Source: Caprimulgus europaeus (taxonomy: Eukaryota > Chordata > Aves > Caprimulgiformes > Caprimulgidae). Taken from it: 64,000 bases of DNA. The notes under the pieces are model-generated. The model was not told the origin of the DNA. It searched no databases and worked only from the letters and a program-made list of their open reading frames with translations. The stretch covers positions 48,531,465 through 48,595,464 of the forward strand of contig OU015530.1 of NCBI GenBank assembly GCA_907165065.1, given 5' to 3'. How positions within the stretch are numbered: the stretch's first letter is position 1; every line of letters begins with the position of its first letter. Shown here in pieces: positions 38,329 through 51,831 of the stretch. A program made the position numbers and the translations under genes.

Positions 38329-38447
38329 GTGAGTGCTAAGGCTCGGGGACCTCTGTGCCTTCTTTCATCGCTGTATTTGTCAAGCACTCAGCGGCCTGTT
38401 TGTCGTGGGAGGAAGATACACGCGTTTTCTTTCTCTGTTTTCACTAG
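38329..38447 (+). other. DIP2C: Short intron, 119 bp
   Basis: GTGAGT...TCACTAG, with a pyrimidine tract. Confidence 0.9.
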
Positions 38448-38557
38448 ATGATTTGCCAAAGAAGCGGCCTGCACAGATCTACAAACCTTCTAACCCTGAA
38501 ACGCTTGCTTACCTTGACTTCAGCGTCTCCACAACTGGCATGCTAGCAGGGGTAAAG
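38448..38557 (+). CDS. DIP2C: DIP2C exon with the altered P-loop of domain 2
   Basis: It encodes (D)DLPKKRPAQIYKPSNPETL and AYLDFSVSTTGMLAGVK. Phase 1 in and 0 out; the donor is GTAGGG. AYLDFSVSTTGMLAGVKMSH (completed by the next exon) aligns with A3 'AFLQYTSGSTGTPKGVMVTH'. The Ser/Thr/Gly character is partly kept, but the PK pair is Leu-Ala. Confidence 0.95.
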
Positions 38558-41302
38558 GTAGGGACTTCTCGTTAAGGCTGGCACTCCTGCTGTCACACCT
38601 GGCTGGCAGGTGGTACATTGCTCCTGATTTGTAACTTCTCTTGATTTTTGGGAATAGAAATGGAATTGCTTCCTTCCTTGCAGTCATTATTTGATTCCAT
38701 TAACATTAAGTTAGTTCTTCTATACTCACTGTGGTGCTGTGAGGTGAGTTTAGCCCCTCTCCTCCTCCTCAGACTACAAATTTCATCCCAGTACCCCTGC
38801 AGATAGCCCACTAGTTTGTCTGCCTGAATCATTCTTCAACTGATGCATCTATTATTTCCATTTTATTAAGAAAATGAGACTCAGTCATCCTTTTTCTGCT
38901 TGTTCCAGTGCCCATTTGTTGTTTCATCCTTACTGCAACTCACCTACTGGCCATTGGTTTTAATATTCTCTTCTTCATGCAATTAAGGGAGCTGCTGATG
39001 TCTGGTATATTCACCTGGTACAATACTAGAGTAAGCAGCAAAAAATTAATTGATCAATTGTTTGATAAACTCAGGCATCTTGAGCTCTTTAAATCTCTAG
39101 TCTGCCATTTTCTCCACAGTTCATCAGAGCTGTTTTACCTAGCTGCTGACTTACATATTATTCCAGTGTTGGTTTCACCAACATATAAGCAGAGGTAAAA
39201 TCACTCTCTTATTCTTACCTGTTACTTCCTAACTCCTACCTGTTGCAAATCCAAAGATTTATGATTACTTCAACAATCTTTACTGATGCATCACACCTAT
39301 AGCCTGTATTGAATTCCTCATCCTCTTTGGCATCATCCATCTATTTTCAGAAGCTGTGAGCATAAACAAAGAAAGCATCATTTTCCCAGTTTTCAGATGG
39401 AGAATTTAAAGCACAGAGTTGTGAAGTGACCAGCTTGAGGTTGACTGATGGTTAAATGGCTGAGCTGGCTGATGATCACATACTGGACACTCCTGGAAGA
39501 TTCATTTAGTCTAACTTTAAATAGTTGCAATGCCTATAGATGTGGACTAGTCATTGGGCTCCTCAATAGTCAACAGAGAGAAGCAGGCACTTTTAGGCTG
39601 TAATTTATCTGACTTATCTGAAACATGTGTTTTCGAATGGGGTGAATATCACATAAGTCTTCATTTCCTCTAAAGGGAGCCTTAAATGATTGTTTCAGAT
39701 GCAGTCATCTGTATTAAATCAGGTCTAAATTCCACTTCATCACACTTTCAGAAATGACTACTAACTATGCAAAGTCAGTATTTGGAGAGGTTCAAGGATA
39801 GTCAAAGGCAGGGCAAGTTGACAAACCTTTTCAGAATGTGGAGGAAGGGAAATCCAGATAACTCTGTCAAGGAGTTCTTGATTAGCTTCTGATATCTGGG
39901 TCACAAAGCCTCCAGATCACCGATTCAGCAGGCTTATGTAAAAAGTTACCATCTACTAAATCATTACTAGTAATTAATTAATTATAAAAGGATCGTAAGA
40001 AGCCATAATGTAGTGGTGCTAAGCTAAAAAAATGCCTAAACAACTTACATGGCTTCTGAGAAGTTGATAAATGTTTTGTAATCACTTTTGGAAGTAGTAG
40101 ATTCCACTTACATTTACTCTCCACTTTTTTAATAGCTTGCACACTATTAAAAACTGTAAAAAATCACAGAATAACACCAGTTCTGGACCTATAGAGTTCA
40201 GTTTAATCCTCTGTGAAAAGGTCGTCTTGATTTAGCTAGAGCAGAATTAATCGCTGCAAACTACAGATGATCACTGAGTGGACACCTGTTTTGAGCTCTT
40301 CCTCACTCGGAATGTGTCTGGCCTCAGTTACAGCAAGGGAGAAAAAGTAACTTCTGGTGCTTTGTTCCCCTGTTTACCTTAAGATCAAATAATCTTTACC
40401 TTCCAAGTGCCTGCTCCCCTCCACTGACTCTAACAGTACATAAGGCAACTAGCTCAGTGTGTGACAGAGATCAAAGGTTAGATGAATTAAATCCTATCCA
40501 GGCTTTCTAACCTGTGTATTTCTAACACAGGTATCTTTCTTGTTATTAACGGAGAGGACAAAGATTAAAAGATGTAACTCTGTTCCCACTGTAGTTAGAA
40601 CTTCTAAGCCAGGATGGCTGAGTGTGGGAAACATCCTAACACCAGAAAAAAAAATCAGAAGAATTTCTCTTTCATCAGTTTTTTTGTTTCTACTTTCTTC
40701 TTGTTTTATCTCTGAGAGCTTTCTTACCAAGATTTTAAGAGCCTGTTTCTCACTTAAGAGCTGGATAACATGAAGAGATTTTACAGAACCTTTACGAAGT
40801 TTATCAAGGATCTTTATTGCTGGATGATTAGGTCCTTGGTACCATTTTGTGTCCAAAATCCTCTTCAGTTTAAAAAGTGACAATTTTTATTTATTGTATT
40901 AAAAAATATGTCCTTAGAAATATATTACTGATGATCAAAAAAATACTTCATTCATATCCTGCAGTCATTCATTCCTTTGTTCTTCCAGAATGTTTACCTT
41001 ATCATTAGCTTTGCATACAGCTTGGAGCACATCTTTAAACCACTCACAGCTTTCTCCCTAAATCACTTCAAACCTATCATTCATTCTGTCTCCCCTCCCC
41101 TTTCATGGTTATTTGGATGCCCTCTTGAAGGAAAATTATGTTTTCTTAGATATAAATTACATGTGTGTTTACACTGAGCACAAAGTCAATATTTATTTGT
41201 TTTCTTTATCCTGTAACTGATTTAAGCACTTGGCACAATTTAGGAATGAGTCTTCCGAATGACATAGTTGATCATTTTAATTACTTTGCTGTTGTCTTTC
41301 AG
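38558..41302 (+). other. DIP2C: Intron, 2745 bp
   Basis: Around 40164 the phrase AAATCACAGAATAACACCAG could be a very decayed CR1 tail, but nothing beyond it supports this. No gene was seen. Confidence 0.7.
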
Positions 41303-41433
41303 ATGTCTCACGCAGCCACTAGTGCCTTTTGTCGTTCTATTAAGCTGCAGTGTGAGCTTTATCCCTCCAGAGAAGTCGCTATCTGCTTGGACCCCTACTG
41401 TGGACTTGGGTTTGTCCTCTGGTGCCTCTGCAG
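41303..41433 (+). CDS. DIP2C: DIP2C exon, ANL domain 2
   Basis: It encodes MSHAATSAFCRSIKLQCELY, PSREVAICLDPYCGLGFVLW and CLC. The acceptor is CTTTCAG and the donor GTGAGG, with phase 0 in and 2 out. ICLDPYCGLGFVLWCL sits at the A4 region of FAALs ('SWLPLYHDMGLIG'). Confidence 0.95.
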
Positions 41434-44400
41434 GTGAGGTTTCTCCTCAACTTTTTGAAATACCATTTCCATTGTACTATAACACAACAAACCGGATGAT
41501 GTGAGTGATAAAAGGATGGGAAGAACAGACAATACCTCTGAGACTGACACAGGGAATTGAAATGGCTGGAAGCTATATGGAGATTGATGTACGGAGAATA
41601 CACTTTGTTTGAGTGGGGCACGGCCACAGGTATTTAGACTTATGAGAGCAGAGCATCTACACAGCTGCTCATTGACCTCCTGCTGTTTCACTGCTGTCTC
41701 TGCAGAGTCTGGCTAGTTTTATTTGATGAAGGCAGCGCTCTACCAATATTACCCAAGGGAATTGGTTTCCTGGTGTCCTCTTACATTCTTTAATCTAAAA
41801 GCACGAGTAGATATCGAGGACTTCCTCATTTGTGGGGTGTGACGTTTGCAGAGACATGGAAGTCTGTTTTCTTGCAGAAAGATAATTCTATGGTGGTAGC
41901 AAAGCTATCAGAAAAAAACATTTCTAGTGAAATGTGAATCAGCATTTTTGGTTAGTAAGTTTAGAAATTCAACAATTCTGTCAATCTCTATACTCCAGGG
42001 AAGTTAGAGTTCAGCACTGAAAGCAGTTTCATCGATTTTTTTCTTTCAGGTTTGTTTTTTTTTTTTTAAGTTAGATGGGTTGATGCTGAGGCAAAGCAAA
42101 GAGGTAGGGGAGTGTTAATGGAGCACATTTTTATGAGGACAACTTAGAGTCACAGTAATTTGACATCTTTGCTCCCTCCATAGGAAATTCTTTGGTGTTA
42201 GCAGTACTGCTGTTTTTAGTTACTAAAATTAAGATGATCCAGGGCATTAAAAATACTCTGGATAGACTTTTACCAATTTACCAAATACCTGAAGAAAGCA
42301 GGTATTTGATAACAACTGCAACAATTTGTTTTCAGCAAGTATTGTTTATTTAAAAGTAGGCTATGGGCCTGTTTTGTTGCCCTTTTAAAATATTTGTTAT
42401 TAAGTATTAAATGGGACAAAGATTAACAGTATTGTCTTATTCATTCTTGATCAGTCTTTCTTGATTTAAACTGTACTTGATCTAATATCTTTCAGATTTT
42501 ACATAGGGATGAGAGATTTCTTTGTTTTGAAAATCATTTGTTTTCAACATCTTATTTCCCCAACACTAAAATAAAAATATTGAGGCTGAAAAAAACTGAG
42601 AAATTTTGAGATTTTAATTAAATCACTCTATTTGAGTTAATTTTTTAAAATGTTTATGTTTAAGTCAGTTGAATATTTCTTATATAGACATATGTGTGTT
42701 CCAGCATGCCCTCATGTCAGCTCTGTTAGGCCTTCAGTGTGCTGGGGGCTAAGCCAAATCTGCCGTGGTGCATTCAGTGAGACCAGGGGAGGACTGTTGA
42801 GCACCCCAGGAGAGTTCAGCTAAGGAGTGTAGTACTGTATGGGGTAGTGTTGGGACATGGAGCATTCAAGAATAACTTCTATGCAACATCATGATAGAGC
42901 CATAAAATACAGATAAATGTTGACCTGTCCAAAACTCAAGTAATTTGTGATGCCCATGACTCTTCCTGAATACAGAAAATCTTGTTTCTTCCAGAACCAT
43001 ATTTGCAACAAACAAGCATTTGCTGCCCTTGGGTCCTTCCCAATACTGATAGTATCCAGCCTTTTAGGAGGAGAAGATTGTTTATGACTGGCAAGTGAAT
43101 AGGCAGCAAGCCTCTGGGAGGAAGCAGTCAAGGTCTGTGCCCCTCTCTAGCTTGTAGAACAGAAATTTTTATACCATTTTCAAAGAAGAGAAAGGAAATG
43201 AGAGAGTTGAAAGAACTGAGATCAGGCCACTAACACTCATCTTATGAACCATCGTGCCAATCTCTTCTTTGCCACTGATCTCCTGCTCCTATAAAACCAG
43301 AAAAATTGCAGGCTGCTTGAATTGCAACTGTCATTTAGAGAAAGCTGGCATCAGATACAGCTTCATTAATTCCACTTATAAACTTAATTTCCATTTCATT
43401 ACTATTTTAGAAATGAGTATTATTTGATGTGATAGAAAAAAATACATCCTGAAGGTTATTAGACTCTTATCGTTCATGACTTAAAACTTTGCATTTAACT
43501 CTTTATAGTTTAGCATACGCAGATCCTCCCCAACGTTTTACAGCCCAGATTTCTTCCTCAGAGGATTCTACTCTAAAAGTTATGATTGTCTGTCACCACT
43601 CCCATTAAAAAAATTAATACTTCTAATGGCATATGGAAATGAAGTTAGATCTTCACGTTTTGATCAGCTAGAGGGTTTTGAGAGTTAAATAGGAACTCTT
43701 CGTTTTAGGAGCCCATCAGGAAGAGAAAGCTATCTCCTGTGCTTGATGCAGTTAAAATTACAAGTACATTTTAGTCCCTTTATTAACCAGACCAAAGGAG
43801 CCATTGACTAAGGATTGAAAGAAAAACTAACCTTTTATCCCCATTGTAGGTGCTTAGATGTTGTGCTGGCCTGCTCCACTGCGGTGCCCTAGAATGCCCC
43901 ATTCTGTGAGGTCCAAGCTACTTAGGAAAACTGCTGGAGCATGGAGCCAGCCCTTTGGTAAGTTTGGAATATATTGCATAGTTTTGCAAAGTTTTATTTT
44001 TTTAAAAATTTATTATTTTATGGCCGAAAGGGTATAAAATAATAAAGAAAAGAAACCTTGCAAAGCAGAGCAATACATTTTAAAAAACCTGGGATTTATC
44101 ACGTTCTCTCTAAACTGGCTGCATGCTCCAGCAGGGTTTCCTTGGAACATTTGTCACTGAACAGCACGTCCTGGGTGTGGCAGCAGTCGTGAGCCCCATG
44201 TGAGTTCTTGAACCCCAAACTTCCTAATTTTAACAGATTCTTACTAATGACTCAATAAAATAATACATTATTTTTGTGTTTTTCTCTTTAATAATCTCAT
44301 TTATCTGTTCTGAGAGGGGATCCTAGTATTCTGTCTTGCATTGCATTACATTTTAAAATGTATTACATTCTTTAAAAGAAAAAAAAGTGTCCTTCAATGT

Positions 44401-47383
44401 AAAAAAAATCAATACTAAATCCCATTGTTCAGAAATGCTTCCTGAAATTAAGGAATCTTAAGCATCTTAATGCTGCTCACTGTGGGGTAGAATAGAGCAT
44501 TCTAAAGTTCGTTACTGAGGATTTACTTAATTGATAGTTGCTGAGTGATGCAATAGAATAAGAATTTTCCTTCCATTTTAGCCCAGCTGAGCCAACCCAT
44601 ATTGAATTCTACTTTTACTGCTGTAAGATAGAATTATCCTTGCTGAAATGAAAATTAAGTACAATAATAATTTAAATAAATTTTATATGTCTACTCAGAA
44701 ACTGAGATTGCAGTAGTGCAAGTAAGACTCAGACTGGACAAGAAGAATTTTCCAGTCCGCAGTGCCCACATAATAAATAGCATCAATGCTGTAAAATGGT
44801 TCTGGGAAGGCTTTCCAGGTAAGGTGCAGTGAAGTGGCTTTCTCCTGTCCTGCTCCTGCTGCCTGTGTTCCATAACCACAAGCTGAAGTTCCCAGTGGTG
44901 CTGCTGGGTAGCTTCTGCAGCAAGAGACTGCAAGGTTTCTTGTTAAGCAAACAGGTGAAACTGTGGAAGAAGTAAGCGAGTAGTTGTAGCATCAGCATGA
45001 GAACTGCATTGTAGAAACCTTCAGTTTGCTAGGACTCATTAATTACTGTTAGGTTTTTTAGGATAACTTGAAGGTGTCTGGCAGGCATTTCACCCAATTT
45101 CCAGTGTATTTTATAGAAAAATAAAGGCAAAACTGCATAAAGAAACCTAAATGCCACATCAGAAAAGGATAATTCTGACATGGAAAGTGAAGGATATGAA
45201 CATAGCCAATTTTGAAAACTTGCTCACCTGCTTGAAGTATTTAGGTGAAGAGACTTTGTGGTGAAATGGCCCTGAGCACACCAAGTTCCACCAAGTCCTT
45301 GTATGATTCCCACTCCTGGTGCTGCTGGGTGATGCCATTTCCCAATGAGAAGTTACACATCAGTTCAGAAGTACCAGGAGCAACCTGGAGCCATGTTAGA
45401 AAGCTTCCTTCCCTTGTGAGGTTCAGAGACTGGTGAAACACCTTTCTGAAAGGGGGGGGTTAAAGCCTTTTGGAGACGTGCCAGTAACAAGAAGTTCAAG
45501 TTAACCCCTGGCTCTCACTCTGAGCAGACAGTACTGTCCTAGCAGGTGGTGCAGGCACTACAGGAACAAAATGCTGGCACTTCAGTGTTATCCAAAGACT
45601 TACGGGGGTCTCATTGGGGTACCTACACCAGAGCTTGGGTTAAAGCAGAGTCCTGGGTTATGGCACCACTCTCACCAGCCAGCTCCCAGTTCTCTGATGT
45701 GGAAGTTGTAAACACTGGGCCTATTCTCATCACCAGAACTCTATCAAGGTTTATGGGTGAGATCTTTTCCTTTCTGGGAAAATCTACATGCCCTGCACAA
45801 TGATCCCTTTTTCTGTACATTAGTTAAATTTCTTTGTGAGATATCTCCATCTCTCCAGTACTGATTGCTTATCTGCTTACCATGTGCAGTCATGCTGTTA
45901 GTGCACTGTATGCCAGCTGGGCATCTTTGGACTTTGGAGGTGGTGTGAGGTCCTTTATTGTTCCCCAAATGCCCCTTTTTTGTGCACTTAGTGGGTCTCC
46001 AGGAGAATTTAATTTTGGCCCAGGTTCTGTGAAGCCTAGGTCAGACATATGCCCAAACACTCTCTTCTGTGGCCCATACTGTCCTCCCTGTAAGCTCTGG
46101 TCCAGATGATTGTGAAGGCATTTGCTCGGTCCTGTACAGGTTCTCTCAGCATGCAGACTCTTTTCACAGACTGAATTATGGGCATGGCAACTCAACTATT
46201 TCAGGTGCTACCAAATGCCCAGTTCCCATACCTGTCCCTCATCACCAAGTGCCAGATTTCATCTGCAGAAATGCAGAAACTAAATGCATATACTTAGAAG
46301 ACTCAGCAGTACCTACCTGCCTCCTGCAGTTAAGTGGGAAAGCAGCTCCTACCACTTGAGGACACCAGAAGTAAGGGCAGCAGTGGGGGTCAGTAGCCTG
46401 CCAGGATGCGATTGCCAACTGCAGTTGCCATTTGACAGCATCTATTGGCCTGCTGAAAATTCTGGAACTATAATAGAACCTAAGACTTTACTGTTAATAT
46501 GTCTCAGCACAACATGAGGTAAATCTTTGATTCAGTGGAACAGTTAATTGCCAAGATGTCCTTCCAGGCTTCTCCATATGCTGCCAAAGCAGCCTGCCAG
46601 GCAGTGGAACTGGTGTTGTGATCAGATGGCACTGTCATACCAAAATACATCCTGATGCCTTTAACTGGAGTATTCCTGTCCTTGAGCAGCCCTTGGTTAG
46701 TGCAGGCAGACAGGGCACTTCACTCACTGCCAAAATCCAAGGCTTTGCCTAGCACATGAATATTTTTTCCCTAGATTGTTTTGCGGTCCCCTAAAGGAAG
46801 ACAGCGTTTCTAAAAGGCGATCTCCCAGCTCAGCTCCCTCTGCATTTCACTCTGCGTTTGCATCCCAGAAGTCATCATGACAGGATGACGCAGGGACGCT
46901 CTATAGTCACTCTCCTTTTTTGTCTTCTTCTTTATCTACTCCTTTTGCATTTTCTGAAAGCGGTGAACACTGGTAAGCAGATGTCCAGGACTGCCAGATA
47001 CTCTCTGCAGTTCTGCAGTGTGTCTACTCCTGTTACAAGATTTATATCAGGAGACAGAGTTACTTTTGTGACAACAGATTTCTACAGCGGTGGAAGGAAC
47101 AATCTTACTACAGTTCCTTCCCCAAAATTCTTGCACCTACTTCAATAAATCATATATTGTTGCAAAGTCAGAATGGTAATTTTAGCTTCCACAATTTATA
47201 TTTAAACTCCCAGCTTTTCCTAATATCCCATCTGATGCCCCTGTTGCCACAGTGTTCACCACGATTCTGTTACTTCCAGTATGAGAGGAGCAAAGCTGAC
47301 AGTTTAACCATCTCTTGATGACTGTCATGTTTCAAGGTGAGATGGAACTGTCTCTTTGTTCAGTACCTCAGTTTCAGGATTAA

Positions 47384-47447
47384 CTCTACCATATCTAGAC
47401 CATACCATACCTAGGTGTACCTACCATACATCTCTACCATACCTAGA
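47384..47447. repeat. Degenerate TACCATACCTAG direct repeats
   Basis: Four to five imperfect copies of (C)TACCATA(C/T)CTAG lie within about 64 bp. A small minisatellite-like patch. Confidence 0.6.
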
Positions 47448-47636
47448 ATTACACAGAGGCATCATTGACAGAACTTCCCATAGGTTTGGGACCATATCTG
47501 GCTTTATCCAGCATCTCCAAAGCAGCCTTCCACAACCGCAGTCTCTTCAAACGCATGGTTCTCTGCTTGAACATTTGGTGACTTGAAACCACCAACGTGA
47601 CAGAAAATGTTTCAACCAGCTATCCAAGGGAGTGTC

Positions 47637-47960
47637 TTTTTTTTTTGTCAGCTTCTCTCCACCAAAACATTGGTGACATACAGCTTCTCAGGGGTTAACA
47701 TGTAAGTATAAAGGCTGTGAATTTGCAAGGACAGGTAGCTACCAGGAGCGTTTTGTTGCTTGGAGTGATTCACAAAACCTGCATAATGTTTCTGAGATTG
47801 ATTCAGGGAGGTGAGCCAAGTTCTGACTGACATCGCGGTGGCCAGGTGCTGCATGAACCACTTCAGCTGTGGAACTGGCACATTCACCCCAGAAATATGT
47901 CTTTGTAGTTCTTCTCCCAGCTCCACCAACTGCTCCAGCAGATTGGATTATATGCATGGG
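47637..47960 (-). other. Unassigned antisense open stretch ending at an A run
   Basis: On the minus strand an open frame runs to a TGA, and one base later (after the C of TGAC) an A10 tract begins (T10 at 47637-47646 on the plus strand). Visible parts include LVELGEELQRHISG and PQLKWFMQHLATAM. I do not recognise a family. A retroposed cDNA fragment is one possibility, chance another. Confidence 0.25.
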
Positions 47961-50509
47961 TTATTAAAACATAGCTCAGTAGGCAAAGTCTGTGCTGGTC
48001 ATCGAGTTTCCAGGCACGGTATCATCTTTCTGTAGGTTCACATACTGTAGACATGAGCAGGACACATCTGAGGTTCTGCACCACAGAAAGTTTCCTTCCT
48101 GCTAGATACTTCCTGCTGCTCTGCAGTTTAATTCTGAACTCCCCAGTATTTCTGAAGGATTAGAAAGCTCAGAAAAGATAACTGAGAATATCTTCATTTA
48201 TTTCTATCAAATCAGAGTGATTTTTTAAAGTCAAAGTCTGATCATATGAGTGAGTGTTTCCCTCAATCTGGAGAAGGTGGGATGATTTTGCATCCAGATC
48301 CCCATGCTGTACTGCATGGCTGTTGGTGGGAGGTTAAGAGCAACCAAAAGTAATAATTTTTCTATTCTTCCACTGAAAGCAATACAGCTTTTTCTTCCCT
48401 TATTACTGTGGAGTTTGTGTGCGTACTTTTCAGTACAGGGATTCAGTTTGTTCTTTTGATTTTGTTTTTATTTTGGGATGTTCTGCCCAGTTAACTAAGT
48501 GGGATCTTAATGTGGTTCTGAGTAATAATTCTCCCACATTTGACTCCCTGGCAGCTTGTTTATTATTGTGTAGATTTTTTTTTTTCTCCTGATATTGGTT
48601 GCATCAACTGGAGGAGTTCAGGGACGGGGGGAAGGGTTTGATGCTGAATGTCTGTATACCATATTCATACAGACTGGCGCCCATCCCAGGTTCTTACTCG
48701 AGTGGTTACAGCTTCCTGTTTGTAAGAATTATTTAATTACTAGACAAGTCACACACCTTGATTGTTTGTGGGGCCCTAACCTTAAATTTGAGAAGAACTA
48801 AGACCTCTTGGTCTTCTCTGAAAAACTTAATAGAATTGGCTGAGAAAGAAAGAGTAAAGCAATATTTACAGTAAAAACTGTTAGTACTCTGTAGCTGGGT
48901 TTGATCTGTCACTTGAGCTCAGGGAATACTCCTCTCAGGCTTGGGTAACTTTGCCAACATCTCTTTTCGTATGTTTATGAAACACATGCTCAAGGGTCAG
49001 TCGTACTTTATTCTGATTCCATAAAAGCAACATAAAAGCATAATGCTTCATTTGACCGTCCTGTGCTGTAGTCGTTATATCAGCCATATCTGAGAACACA
49101 TTGCTTCGTGGCAAGTCACTGGTTATGAGTCATCAAGAGTGGTGTAAACGTGGACAAGCAGTCAAAGATAAAATTTCTAATGTTATGATAGTGAAATTGT
49201 TTGAACTGTAGTTCATACATATGCCGTGACATCCTCTGGCTCATACTCCAGCAGAGACCTAAACTATTTTGATTATTTACTGCCATTGTGGCTGGGCTTG
49301 TGCACCTTCTGTGCCTTTATCGTACCAAGTAAAGGTCACACAAACTTTATTCTAAATTATGCAGCTTCTGAAAGCATTTTCATCTGGGTTTGGGGGTAGT
49401 GGGGACACTCAATCACCAAGGAGGGAAGCTGTGTGAGCAGCCCATCTTCAAGAATTGCAAAGGTGTGTATCTTCTTAATGTCAAATGTTACAGAGATGCT
49501 CATATTCCTGAAAATAAAGTTCCATTTTGTGTCTTACCTTGGGCACTTGTATTTGAAAACGTCAGCTTTACTTTACCAAGATGACATTTCAAGTTTTCAA
49601 GTCAAAATAATTTCTCTCATGTGCATCATAAATCTCTGGGGCTTTATGGTCCTTTCTCAGAACTTCTCTAATATGGGGTTTTCATTTCTATGGCTCTTTC
49701 TGATTTGAAATATCTACAGATCCCAAATTAAGATGTGAGAGGGACTGTAAAATTGATGATAAATCTGGCTGTCTGAGATGAGTGAACAACATAGGACCCA
49801 CGGGAAATAAAGACATCAAATTGGGAATATTTTTTTCCCTGGGGGAGAATCTTGGGTAGCAGAGAAATTAGCTCTGACATAATTGTTTCCTTCAGGGACC
49901 TGCTAAGTGTCTTTTCTCAATACTTATGTTCACTGGTATCCAATAAACAAGAGATGTAGCATATTTGGATTTTAAAAGTTTAAAAAACTTTCACAGAATA
50001 AATTTAAAGCCACAAAGATTGTTAGGTTGGGTCCAGATTTACTCCCTTGAAAATGATTGCAAACCTCTTGCTTGCCCCAACAGGAGAGAGGTTATTTCCA
50101 TATTAAGCAATCAAGTACTCTTTTAATCAAGGTATCTTAAAATGGTAATTACTCAATCTTAATTATTTATCAGCAACACACAGTTTTTATTTATATTATA
50201 ATACTGTTTATTAGCACCATTAATAACTGAGCTATTTTGCTCTCTTTGGTACAGTTCTAACAGCAAAGTCCAAGGGTATTTGGGGTAAATTAGTATTTTA
50301 GGAGCATGTTCTGCCTACATTCCTCTTGATTCCTCATGGATTCTGAAGATATAGCAAAAAGCAGAGTCAAACTTCATGTTAGACCTGTAGAGCACTGTAA
50401 GACATTACATGGTTCATCCAGCACTGTGATAAACTTTCTGTTCTGATCCCCCTTATCTTCTGTGGACACAGGCATTCAGCATGCATTAATGAATCTTGTG
50501 TCTTTACAG

Positions 50510-50678
50510 CGTTTATTCAGGACACCAGTCTATTTTGATTCCTCCCTCAGAACTGGAAACCAATCCCGCTCTGTGGCTTCTTGCTGTGAGTCAGTACAAA
50601 GTGAGAGACACTTTTTGTTCCTATTCGGTCATGGAGCTTTGTACTAAGGGACTCGGTTCACAAACAGAGTCGCTGAAG
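50510..50678 (+). CDS. DIP2C: DIP2C exon, ANL domain 2
   Basis: It encodes 56 codons: (S)VYSGHQSILIPPSELETN, PALWLLAVSQYKVRDTFCSY and SVMELCTKGLGSQTESLK. The acceptor is TCTTTACAG and the donor GTGAGT, with phase 2 in and 0 out. VYSGHQSILIPP...WLLAVSQYK matches FAAL 'LYAG.P..LM.P..F...P..WL.AIS.Y'. Confidence 0.95.
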
Positions 50679-51660
50679 GTGAGTAATGCTGTCGTCCTGC
50701 ACAACCTGCTGTCTGCCCAGGGTGTTTGAGAGCCTTCCCTGCCATGAACAGCTGTGCTAAATGTCTGCAGCCAGGAGAAAACCTTCAGAGGGCAAGGGCA
50801 GCTTCCACAGAACCCATGTTATTCCTTGCCAAAGGCTATATATGAATATCAGTCATTCTCTTTCAGATCACAAGGCTTTTAAACATCAAGGAAAGGCTTT
50901 TATTTACCTAAACTTTCTGATCTGTGTTGCAGCCTGTGTTTATAGGCAAGTATTGGAAAACAGAGGTGTAAATGTCCAAGAGGCTTAAAGGAGTATTTAC
51001 ATTGTATATTATGTTTTATGAATTCCCTGATTATATGAAGTACTAGTTTGGTTTTGGCCCCTGCAGTTAAATAATAATGTACTTAAAAGTACCGTGTTGT
51101 TTTAACTGGATTGTCCTCATTGTGTGGGGAGCGGTGGAGGTGTGTGTCTTCTTTTTTTTTCCCCAGAATTACAATTCAGGTAGCCAGTGTTACATTTCTG
51201 AAATCATCTAGAATTTGCATTATGCTACTGAAATAAATTAGATCTTGGGATACTGATATTTATGATGCCTCCAGCCCCTACCATCCTTTCTTAATAATTC
51301 CCTAATCAGTTTTTCCAAGGCTAGACACTGCTTCCTGTTTGCTGTTATTCACTGGCTGTTGTTCACTGGCTTTCCAAATTAATACTGGGAAATAGCATTC
51401 CCTCCTCCAGAATTAGCATACCCATCTCTCCTTTGTGCTAATGTTGAGATGACAAGCAAGTATGTTTGCTCTTTCTACAGCTCTTAAACAGCTGGCCGTC
51501 CGGCCTCCAGGAAAGGTGGAAATTACACTGTGGCATCATAGCTTTTATTCCACTATTCCTCTAGAATCATAGTATCTATGTAATACACTTAAGGACTGCT
51601 AACTGTTTTTCATTACATCTGCCCATTTGTGGCCTTTGTTACATTTTAACTTCTTTTTAG
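50679..51660 (+). other. DIP2C: Intron, 982 bp
   Basis: Nothing specific was recognised; the acceptor is CTTTTTAG. Confidence 0.75.
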
Positions 51661-51831
51661 GCAAGGGGACTGGACCTTTCACGTGTGCGGACGTGTGTAG
51701 TGGTGGCTGAAGAACGACCTCGGATAGCTCTTACTCAGTCATTTTCAAAATTATTTAAAGATCTTGGTCTCCATCCACGGGCTGTCAGTACATCACTTGG
51801 CTGTAGAGTTAACCTGGCAATATGTTTACAG
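51661..51831 (+). CDS. DIP2C: DIP2C exon, A5-equivalent of domain 2
   Basis: It encodes 57 codons: ARGLDLSRVRTCVVVAEERP, RIALTQSFSKLFKDLGLHPR and AVSTSLGCRVNLAICLQ. The donor is GTAAGA, with phase 0 on both sides. LDLSRVRTCVVVAEERP matches the FAAL 'LDLSSWR.ALNGAEPV' strand. STSLGCRVNLAIC occupies the A5 position (YGLAEATL), with the aromatic and Glu lost. Confidence 0.95.

Larger units (their letters stand above)
41434..50509 (+). other. DIP2C: Long intron, 9076 bp
   Basis: The largest complete intron here. It contains T runs (42055-42067), a short degenerate repeat of TACCATACCTAG at 47384-47447, and a stretch at about 44690-47960 where the minus strand carries several open frames and the sequence is less AT-rich. 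No known element family was recognised there. Confidence 0.7.

Noticed and set aside
40164-40330. Possible decayed CR1 tail (AAATCACAGAATAACACC)
   Set aside because: Only a short tail-like phrase; the following sequence does not match CR1 well enough.
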